DNA of 9,118 nt from Candidatus Heimdallarchaeota archaeon. GTDB lineage: Archaea; Asgardarchaeota; Njordarchaeia; Njordarchaeales; JAMOTR01. The stretch spans positions 1 through 9,118 of the forward strand of contig JAMOTR010000025.1 in the NCBI GenBank assembly GCA_027068385.1, written 5' to 3'. Every line of letters begins with the position of its first letter. Position 1 is the first letter of the stretch. Made by a program: the position numbers and the translations under genes. The notes under the pieces were generated by a model that saw only the letters and a program-made list of their open reading frames with translations, had not been told where the DNA came from and did no database searches. Below, in pieces: positions 1 through 5,177 of this stretch.

Positions 1-555
1 GATATATTTACTTATCTTTTCGGGAAGCCCAGGGGTAAGACTAAGATACCCGCGTACATAGTTAGGACTAGCGATATGAAGATCTTCGCGCCCGACGTGG
101 AGCCTCTGTACGATATGCCCCTCTTTATCATCTTAGCTCATGAGGATACCGCTTGTGACGTACGGTTCGAGATTACAATAGGACGCGGTAAGGAACACGC
201 TAAGCGGTCCCCCGTGACCGTGGCGGCCTCGAGTTATATGCCTAAGATCGAGATTAAGGACCCGAGTAGGTGTGAGTCGTGTACTACTAAGGCGTGCGTC
301 GAGGCCTGTCCTTATGGGGCGTTAACGTACGAGGACGGGAAGGTAAAACTAGACCGGGAGAAGTGCGACCTGTGTGAATTATGCATGCGCGCGTGCGATA
401 ACATAAGGGTGTACGGTGATGAGAACGAGATCGTGTTGCGCATCGAATCGGACGGGCGCTTGGATCCTAAATACATATTCTGTCGCGCTATAGACGAGGC
501 TATAAAGGAGTTAGATAAACTCGAGGAAATAGTAAAGAGAAGCTTGGAGGCTTAA
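1..555 (+). CDS. rpoD: DNA-directed RNA polymerase subunit D (Rpo3), 5' truncated
   Basis: This is the C-terminal 184 codons of archaeal RNA polymerase subunit D, the counterpart of eukaryotic RPB3 and of one bacterial alpha subunit. It pairs with subunit L to nucleate polymerase assembly. The frame is open to the window edge, so the ATG at 76 is internal. Residues before it (a DIFTYLFGK stretch) continue into the family pattern VEPLYDMPLFIILA, followed by GRGKEHAKRSPV, which is typical of subunit D. A ferredoxin-like insert follows, with cysteines at visible codons 91, 94, 99, 103 and 122, 125, 128, 132. These form CxxCxxxxCxxxCP and CxxCxxCxxxC motifs, enough ligands for two [4Fe-4S] clusters. 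The C-terminal helix is the usual dimerisation tail. The gene after it is not the common rpl18e-rpl13-rps9 run but a kinase with its own promoter, so a ribosomal operon probably ends here. Identification is firm; cluster occupancy is inferred. Confidence 0.95.
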   Translation, partial: DIFTYLFGKPRGKTKIPAYIVRTSDMKIFAPDVEPLYDMPLFIILAHEDTACDVRFEITIGRGKEHAKRSPVTVAASSYMPKIEIKDPSRCESCTTKACVEACPYGALTYEDGKVKLDREKCDLCELCMRACDNIRVYGDENEIVLRIESDGRLDPKYIFCRAIDEAIKELDKLEEIVKRSLEA

Positions 556-559
556 GGGC

Positions 560-566
560 TTTTTAT
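560..566 (+). promoter_or_regulatory. TATA-like box of the UPF0200 kinase gene
   Basis: The run TTTTTAT lies in the 35-base gap after rpoD and is centred about 28 bases before the ATG at 591. Archaeal TATA boxes sit about 26 bases before the transcription start, so the transcript would start at or next to the ATG (leaderless). No Shine-Dalgarno-like sequence is visible before this ATG, which agrees with that reading. Confidence 0.5.
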
Positions 567-590
567 CGCCCCCGTTACCGATCTAATACG

Positions 591-1127
591 ATGAAGATAA
601 TCGTTGGTGCCGGGATGCCCGGCTCGGGAAAAGGACTCTTAACGAAAGCAGCCTCCGAACTAGGTTTACCTATTATTATATTAGGAGATCTCGTACGCGA
701 GAAGGCTAAGGAATGGGGAATATCTCCGTTAGAGGCGGGTCAAAGAATACGTGACGAGAACGGGCCCGCGGGCGTGGCGAAGCTCGCGCTAGAGAAGTTG
801 AAGGGGATAAAGGGGGACGTAGTATACATAGACGGGGTTCGTAGCCGGCACGAGATAGAGGAGTTTAAGAAGCTCGGTGATGTTGTGGTGATAGCTATAC
901 ACGCATCACCTAAGGTTCGCTTTAAACGCTTGTACAAGCGCGGCCGTCCGGACGATCCGAAGACGTGGGAAGAGTTCGTCGCTAGGGACGAGAAAGAACT
1001 ATCTCGGGGGCTAGCTAAGGTAATAGCGCGGGCAGACTTCGTGATCGATAATAACGATGAAGGCGAGGAGACGGTATACAAAGAGTGCATAGAGAAGATC
1101 AAAAAGGCCCTAAATCGGGACCCTTAA
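591..1127 (+). CDS. UPF0200 family P-loop nucleotide kinase-like protein
   Basis: This 178-residue protein matches the UPF0200 family of archaeal P-loop NTPases, which resemble dephospho-CoA, AMP and CMP kinases and have no settled substrate. The P-loop GMPGSGKG spans residues 8-15, close to the N-terminus. A GDLVREKAKEWG segment (about 32-43) follows, then a YIDGVRSRHEIEEF strand-turn (about 79-92) and HASPKVRFKRLYKRGRPDDP (about 104-123), the family lid region. EFVARDEKEL (about 128-137) and ARADFVIDN (near 146-154) come after, as in the family. Length is normal. Residue 15, after the P-loop Lys, is Gly rather than the more usual Ser/Thr, as in adenylate kinases of the GxPGxGKGT type. The ATG has a TATA-like box at about -28 and no ribosome binding site. 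The family call is strong; the substrate is unknown. Confidence 0.88.
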   Translation: MKIIVGAGMPGSGKGLLTKAASELGLPIIILGDLVREKAKEWGISPLEAGQRIRDENGPAGVAKLALEKLKGIKGDVVYIDGVRSRHEIEEFKKLGDVVVIAIHASPKVRFKRLYKRGRPDDPKTWEEFVARDEKELSRGLAKVIARADFVIDNNDEGEETVYKECIEKIKKALNRDP

Positions 1128-1161
1128 TATTTTGCTCTAAAATCATGCGGATTTAATAATA

Positions 1162-1170
1162 CATTTTTAT
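1162..1170 (+). promoter_or_regulatory. TATA-like box before the 254-residue orphan gene
   Basis: CATTTTTAT is centred about 24-25 bases before the ATG at 1191, inside a 63-base A/T-rich gap. It resembles the box before the kinase gene. A second A/T block, TTTAATAAT at 1152-1160, lies further upstream and could be the true element if the transcript has a short leader. Confidence 0.42.
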
Positions 1171-1190
1171 TCGCGCATAGAATTTAAAGA

Positions 1191-1955
1191 ATGGGGGTTA
1201 TGTTCGACGTAGGCGGGACGCTCGCGAAGGCTCTTATAACTTTGAAGATGTACAAGGAGACATACGGAGGAATCGAGCTCCCCGAGGTCTCCTTGAGCCT
1301 CCACGAGCTCCGGATTAGAGACCCTCTATTAAAGGCCGAATTTGTGTTCTATGGGGAGGCTGAAGGAATCGATCCTATAGCGTTTCGCGTGAAGAGCGCG
1401 AGCTTGTATAAGGAACCGGAGGTCTCCCCGCCCCTTATAGTAAACGGACGGAAGGTATATTTCGGAGCTTCTCATGACCCTAAAGAGATCAAGGCTCTAG
1501 TCGGGGAGAGATTAATAGTGTTATACCCGCGGAGGGACATCAGACTGTTGAAGGAATATGAGGGTACGAAATACTACCGGCGGCGGTTCGGGGATCCAAA
1601 GAAGAAGTTCTCTTACGATCTCATGCTCGTGAAGGATAATAAGAAGATAAGGGTAAAGTGCTTCTCCGCTAGGTTCGGGGCTATACCGGAGCCTTTCGAC
1701 AAATATATGCTAAAGAGGGACCTAGACGTCGAATATATCGTAGCGTTAGACGCTAGGAAAGGCGTTCTAGCCCTAATGAGGAAGGTAGGAAGGTACGCGA
1801 TCGTGGAGGACGTGACGATACTAGAGACGGAGGTACCCTCTATAATGAGCTACATAAGAGATATGGGTCGCGCTATGATAAGGGCGGTGACGGGGCGAAT
1901 CGAGCGCGGATTAAATAAGGAGATCGAGGAAGAAAGAAGCAAAAATAATCTTTAA
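1191..1955 (+). CDS. Uncharacterised archaeal protein, 254 residues
   Basis: I do not recognise a family. The protein starts MGVMFDVGGTLAKAL and continues with alternating predicted strands. A central basic patch, KEYEGTKYYRRRFGDPKKKF (about 122-141), is followed by a strand-rich domain (about 142-200). The last 40 residues form a basic helix with a charged end (IRAVTGRIERGLNKEIEEER). No signal peptide, membrane segment, paired cysteines or P-loop is visible, so it should be a soluble cytoplasmic protein. The Arg/Lys clusters could suit nucleic acid contact, but that is only inference. Two in-frame ATGs lie close together (1191 and 1200). The first is preferred because the TATA-like box is at a leaderless distance from it. 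The stop codon lies inside the predicted tRNA-Phe promoter. Codon use matches the neighbours, so there is no sign of recent transfer. The coding call is supported by the long open frame and the promoter. Confidence 0.75.
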   Translation: MGVMFDVGGTLAKALITLKMYKETYGGIELPEVSLSLHELRIRDPLLKAEFVFYGEAEGIDPIAFRVKSASLYKEPEVSPPLIVNGRKVYFGASHDPKEIKALVGERLIVLYPRRDIRLLKEYEGTKYYRRRFGDPKKKFSYDLMLVKDNKKIRVKCFSARFGAIPEPFDKYMLKRDLDVEYIVALDARKGVLALMRKVGRYAIVEDVTILETEVPSIMSYIRDMGRAMIRAVTGRIERGLNKEIEEERSKNNL

Positions 1956-1958
1956 ATT
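1951..1958 (+). promoter_or_regulatory. TATA box of tRNA-Phe
   Basis: TTTAAATT is centred 27 bases before the first base of the mature tRNA, the expected distance for an archaeal promoter starting at or near the tRNA 5' end. It contains the stop codon (1953-1955) of the preceding gene, so the coding region and the promoter overlap. Confidence 0.65.
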
Positions 1959-1981
1959 CTGTTGTACTAGAGAAATAAAGA

Positions 1982-2057
1982 GCCGCCGTAGCTCAGCCGG
2001 GAGAGCGCGGGACTGAAGATCCCGAGGTCCGGGGTTCGAATCCCCGCGGCGGCACCA
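1982..2057 (+). tRNA. tRNA-Phe (anticodon GAA), CCA encoded
   Basis: A full cloverleaf can be drawn. The acceptor stem GCCGCCG (1982-1988) pairs with CGGCGGC (2047-2053) over seven base pairs. The D stem is GCTC/GAGC (1991-1994 with 2003-2006). The anticodon stem CGGGA/TCCCG (2008-2012 with 2020-2024) encloses the loop CTGAAGA, giving anticodon GAA at 2015-2017. The T stem CGGGG/CCCCG (2030-2034 with 2042-2046) carries loop TTCGAAT. The discriminator is A2054, as expected for Phe. The 3' CCA (2055-2057) is genome-encoded. There is no intron. The G+C-rich stems suit a thermophile. The gene sits between an orphan gene and trpS, which has its own promoter-like box. Confidence 0.98.
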
Positions 2058-2087
2058 TATGAAGAACGTCGTAGAACTCCCGCACGC

Positions 2088-2098
2088 ATAAAATTATA
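2088..2098 (+). promoter_or_regulatory. TATA-like box of trpS
   Basis: The A/T block ATAAAATTATA between tRNA-Phe and trpS is centred about 25 bases before the ATG at 2118. This predicts a leaderless trpS transcript separate from the tRNA. No GAGGTGA-like sequence precedes the ATG. Confidence 0.6.
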
Positions 2099-2117
2099 CC
2101 GATCCCTCCTCTCCACT

Positions 2118-3230
2118 ATGAAGATAGACCCTCGGACCGTCGAAGGAAAGGTCGATTACAAGAGACTCATCGATTACTTCGGCCTCGAGAAAATTACCGA
2201 AGACATCGTTTCTATACTCCCTAAGAGCGATCTAAACTATCTATTTACGCGTCGCATAGTATTCGCTCATAGGGACTTCGACAAGATCATAGAGAAACTA
2301 GAATCGGGAGAGTTCGCGATCGTTACCGGAATCATGCCCTCAGCCGAGCGCGTACACTTCGGTACAAAGCTCGTGGTGGACGTGGTGCGCTTCTTTCAAC
2401 AGTTCACCGATAACGTGTTCATCACCATAGCCGACATAGAGGCGGACGCTACGCGCGGAGTCCCACTTAAAGAGGCGCGTAGGAGGGCTATAGAGAATTA
2501 TGTTCCCGCCCGGCTAGCGTTGGGCTTAGACCCCAAGAGGACGAAGTTCTATTTCCAATCTCGCTCCGTCCCCGTCCTACAGCTCTCCCACATGTACGGA
2601 TACATGACCACGGTAAACGAGATCGAGGCGATATACGGTAATTATACACCGGGTCGCCTCATCGCTGCCGTCACTCAGGCCGGAGACGTGACGCGGCCGA
2701 GCGTGCTGTATGATCTTCAGGTACTAGTCCCCGTAGGAGCCGATCAGGACCCTCACATTAGGTTCGCTAGGGATTTAGTAAGGAGGGCGAGGAAGCACGT
2801 TCCGAAATTAAAGCCCCCCGTGAGCGTATACTTCGAATTCACCCCCGGCATAGATGGGTCGCCTAAGATGTCTAAGAGCAAGCCGAGCTCGTGTATCCGG
2901 CTACCCGAGGATGATTACGATAGTTTACGGAAGCGCTTACGTAGGGCCGCTAGCGGAGGAAGGAAGACTAAAGAAGAACAGAGGAAACTCGGTGGGATAC
3001 CGAGCGAATGTGCTATATTCTCGCTCTTTAGACAACATCTTATCACGAGCGATGAGGAGCTAGAGAGAATAAAAGAGGAATGCTTGAGCGGAAAGCGTCT
3101 GTGTTCCGAATGTAAACGCCTCGCGTTCGAGAAGCTAAAGGAGTTTATGGAGGAGTTTAAGAGGAAGTTCGAGGAGTATAAAGAGTACGCTAAAAAGCTA
3201 GATTATAGCATAGAAGAGTTCGTTCTATGA
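2118..3230 (+). CDS. trpS: Tryptophanyl-tRNA synthetase
   Basis: This is a class I synthetase that activates tryptophan with ATP and charges tRNA-Trp in the cytoplasm. Its 370 residues are a normal length for the archaeal type. The ATP-binding signature region GIMPSAERVHFGT lies at 71-83, with HFGT at 80-83 in place of HxGH. GADQDPHIRFARDL at 207-220 is the archaeal/eukaryotic TrpRS tryptophan-site motif and separates it from TyrRS. PKMSKSKP at 249-256 holds a perfect KMSKS loop. The C-terminal helical domain carries Cys298, Cys322, Cys329 and Cys332, including a CSEC pair common in archaeal TrpRS. The first Met is preferred because a TATA-like box sits about 25 bases upstream. The gene follows tRNA-Phe, and its 3' end overlaps the convergent ACT-like gene by 41 bases. 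The missing second His of the HIGH motif is the only oddity. Function is confident. Confidence 0.96.
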   Translation: MKIDPRTVEGKVDYKRLIDYFGLEKITEDIVSILPKSDLNYLFTRRIVFAHRDFDKIIEKLESGEFAIVTGIMPSAERVHFGTKLVVDVVRFFQQFTDNVFITIADIEADATRGVPLKEARRRAIENYVPARLALGLDPKRTKFYFQSRSVPVLQLSHMYGYMTTVNEIEAIYGNYTPGRLIAAVTQAGDVTRPSVLYDLQVLVPVGADQDPHIRFARDLVRRARKHVPKLKPPVSVYFEFTPGIDGSPKMSKSKPSSCIRLPEDDYDSLRKRLRRAASGGRKTKEEQRKLGGIPSECAIFSLFRQHLITSDEELERIKEECLSGKRLCSECKRLAFEKLKEFMEEFKRKFEEYKEYAKKLDYSIEEFVL

Positions 3231-3624
3231 GCTTCGCGAGGATCTCCCCGACTTTTTCCGCGAACCTGCGATCCACTATAATGTAGATCTTCGACGCTAA
3301 TGAAAACACGCCTAATACAGGTATCTCATCGAAGCTCTTTAAGAGCTCCGAAAGGATCCCCGGCTCGCGCATAGCCTTTATCGAGAACTCTACTTCGAAC
3401 ATGCTCACGTTAGGATACATAAGCACGACGTTTTCCTCCAGGAGCTCGTTTATGATGATTCCCGCGTTATACTTATCGGCTATTACTAAGATATACTCGC
3501 CCGATGTTAAGAAGAGCTTCGCCCTCTTTAGTACCCTCATCTTCTTCTCGGAGAGCTCGGAGAAGTCTAAGTTGAACACTAATAAGTAGTAATCGTCCGA
3601 CCTATCGTAGCGCTTAATCGTCAT
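3190..3624 (-). CDS. Probable ACT-like small regulatory protein, 144 residues
   Basis: This is a small protein of alternating strands and helices. The second half (about residues 78-132) reads MFEVEFSIKAMREPGILSEL, then a loop, then VLGVFSLASKIYIIVDRRFA and a helix. The strand, E-P-G-I-L turn, helix, strand, strand, helix order is that of ACT domains, which bind small ligands, often amino acids. The first half (about 10-75) may be a second, more divergent copy. No catalytic residues are evident, so a sensor or regulatory role is inferred. The ATG overlaps the stop of the B3/4-domain gene in an ATGA, implying translational coupling and a shared function. The last codons run 41 bases into the 3' end of trpS on the other strand. 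The ACT call is a fold guess from sequence pattern; the gene call rests on the coupled start and protein-like composition. Confidence 0.7.
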   Translation of the reverse strand: MTIKRYDRSDDYYLLVFNLDFSELSEKKMRVLKRAKLFLTSGEYILVIADKYNAGIIINELLEENVVLMYPNVSMFEVEFSIKAMREPGILSELLKSFDEIPVLGVFSLASKIYIIVDRRFAEKVGEILAKLIERTLLCYNLAF

Positions 3625-4208
3625 AGCTCTATCACCGTATGAGCTCCCATAGAATCGAGCATTTTCTTTAGGCGCCTCAAGCTCCGAAGCGCTAAAGGAG
3701 CGGGGATGCCCTGAACTATGTGCGGCACGAACACGGCTTCGTGAGTCCCCGAATCTATCTTAGCGTAGATCGTATCCATATAAGGAACCACACTTAAGAC
3801 CTTTTCATCGTCTAATAATACGAGCTCCTTACCAGTAAGCTCTAAGATCGTACCGTCTATGAGTTCTACTTCACCGGAATGAGATCCCATCCTTATATTA
3901 CCGAGAATTTTAGACTCGTCGAATCCGCTTAATACGATCCCGGTAGCGGCGCTCACGAGATTATAGGCCAACACCGCCGGATGATCCACGTCGAGCCTCC
4001 CTTTCAATAACATCGCGCGTATTCTTTCACTAGACGGCCTACGCTTCGAGGGGTCCCGCCCGTAAGACTTTATTATGCTCCTATACGCGGAGATGATCTC
4101 CGGCCTCGAAATCGAGGAAGCATTCTTAGCCCGCTCGATCCGCTTTTCATCTATAGGTTTAAGCTCATTCCGGGAAGCCCTGAGTCTCGGTAAGTGGACG
4201 TCAACCAT
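3621..4208 (-). CDS. Stand-alone B3/4 (PheRS beta editing-like) domain protein
   Basis: The 195-residue protein resembles the free-standing B3/4-domain family (COG3382 type), related to the domain of phenylalanyl-tRNA synthetase beta that hydrolyses mischarged Tyr-tRNA-Phe. The hallmark DPSKRRPSSERIRAMLLKG lies at 52-70. It is followed by HPAVLAYNLVSAATGIVLSG (76-95), FDESKILGNI (96-105), and a strand region LTGKELVLLDDEKVLSVV (124-141) ending near VFVPH. The usual RxxxRTKIT stretch is changed to PYMDTIYAKID (142-152), so an intact editing site should not be assumed. The N-terminal 35 residues are a basic extension. A role in aminoacyl-tRNA proofreading is inference from the family and from the neighbouring tRNA-Phe and trpS genes. 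The gene starts an operon with the ACT-like gene (4-base overlap) and is divergent from the thioredoxin reductase gene. The ATG at 4208 is the only good start. Confidence 0.85.
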   Translation of the reverse strand: MVDVHLPRLRASRNELKPIDEKRIERAKNASSISRPEIISAYRSIIKSYGRDPSKRRPSSERIRAMLLKGRLDVDHPAVLAYNLVSAATGIVLSGFDESKILGNIRMGSHSGEVELIDGTILELTGKELVLLDDEKVLSVVPYMDTIYAKIDSGTHEAVFVPHIVQGIPAPLALRSLRRLKKMLDSMGAHTVIEL

Positions 4209-4214
4209 AATATT
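4207..4214 (+). promoter_or_regulatory. TATA-like box of the thioredoxin reductase operon
   Basis: ATAATATT lies at the first codon of the divergent B3/4 gene, centred 22-25 bases before the ATG at 4233. It could drive a nearly leaderless transcript from 4233, or one with a leader of about 26 bases if translation starts at 4263. The core is nearly palindromic, so minus-strand use cannot be excluded. Confidence 0.42.
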
Positions 4215-4232
4215 CTTCCCTTAAGTCCTCTT

Positions 4233-5177
4233 ATGAGTCTCTTTCAGGTAGGTAAGATAAGCATGTTTAGTGCTAAGCCGGGAGGCCCTAAGGATAGTTA
4301 CGATGCGGTAGTCATTGGCGGAGGCCCCGCTGGACTTACTGCCGCTCTTTACATCGCTAGATATGGCCTTAGTGTAGCGGTATTAGAGGCTAAGAATGCT
4401 GGGGGATATCTTAGAGATATACACATCATAGAAAACTATCCCGGATACGAAGGTTCTGGTGAGGAACTAGCCGATAGAATCATCTCACAAGTGAAGAAGC
4501 GGGGAGCCGAGATATACGAGCTCACTCCCGTAAAGTACATAGGAGGAGAACCGGGAGACTTCGAGATACATACGAGCGCGAAGGTAATCAAAGCGAAGGC
4601 TGTGGTGATCGCTACGGGGACCGAACACAAGAGACACCCGTTAATAAAGAAGGCCTCCTATTGTGCTACGTGCGACGCCCCGCTTTATAAGAACAAGCGC
4701 GTCCTCGTAGTAGGTGGAGGAAACACCGCGGCGCACGAGGCTATGGTACTAAGCGAAGTCGCCTCCGACGTACTCATAGTACATCGCTCACCGTTTAAAG
4801 CCGAGAAAGCTCTATTGGATAGACTCCTATCTAAGAGTAACGTAAGGGACGTACTAGGAGAAATCGTGGGCGTAGAAGGGGAGAGGCCGTTTAAGATTAG
4901 AATAAAGCGTAAGGAGGACGGGAAGGAGGTCGTGGAGGAAGTGGACGGAATATTCGTCGCGATAGGGCTAGTCCCCGTCTCCCCGAAGACGAAGCGGGAC
5001 GAGTTGATTAAAGACGAGAGGGGATACATCAAGGTAGACCTTCGGATGAGGACTCCGGTAAGGTACTTGTACGCGGCCGGGGACGTGACGGGATACTCCG
5101 GACAGGTCGCGATAGCCGTCGGACACGGTGCGAGGGCGGCTATGAGCTTATACGATGATCTATCGAGAAGATCATGA
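4233..5177 (+). CDS. trxB: Thioredoxin-disulfide reductase-like flavoprotein
   Basis: This FAD-dependent pyridine-nucleotide-disulfide oxidoreductase of the low-molecular-weight thioredoxin reductase type would pass electrons to thioredoxin or a glutaredoxin-like protein in the cytoplasm. Numbering from 4233 (314 residues): FAD-binding VVIGGGPAGL at 26-35, redox-active CATC at 144-147 followed by DAP, second dinucleotide fold VLVVGGGNTAAHEA at 157-170, and C-terminal FAD motif YLYAAGDVTG at 278-287. The NADPH phosphate-binding HRRxxxR seen in bacterial enzymes is replaced by HRSPFK at 185-190, so cofactor preference may differ. Start choice: GTG 4194 lies upstream of the promoter and inside the divergent gene; ATG 4233 and ATG 4263 are both possible. 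The latter has a weak AGGT site nine bases upstream and leaves 13 residues before the FAD fold. The gene shares an ATGA overlap with the next gene. Enzyme class is firm. Confidence 0.92.
   Translation: MSLFQVGKISMFSAKPGGPKDSYDAVVIGGGPAGLTAALYIARYGLSVAVLEAKNAGGYLRDIHIIENYPGYEGSGEELADRIISQVKKRGAEIYELTPVKYIGGEPGDFEIHTSAKVIKAKAVVIATGTEHKRHPLIKKASYCATCDAPLYKNKRVLVVGGGNTAAHEAMVLSEVASDVLIVHRSPFKAEKALLDRLLSKSNVRDVLGEIVGVEGERPFKIRIKRKEDGKEVVEEVDGIFVAIGLVPVSPKTKRDELIKDERGYIKVDLRMRTPVRYLYAAGDVTGYSGQVAIAVGHGARAAMSLYDDLSRRS

Noticed and set aside
556..575. GGGC...GCCC inverted repeat as a terminator hairpin after rpoD
   Set aside because: The stem is only four bases and overlaps the TATA-like box; archaeal terminators do not need hairpins.
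740..1102. Minus-strand open frame of 120 codons
   Set aside because: It is antisense to the UPF0200 kinase, with low-complexity Ser-rich composition and no start signals.
1203..1226. FDVGGTL near the start of the orphan gene, resembling the HAD phosphatase motif I
   Set aside because: The second catalytic Asp of DxD is Gly here, and no later HAD motifs are visible, so the likeness is probably chance.
4194..4232. GTG at 4194 as the thioredoxin reductase start
   Set aside because: It lies within the first codons of the divergent B3/4 gene and upstream of the likely TATA box, and would add residues unlike the family N-terminus.
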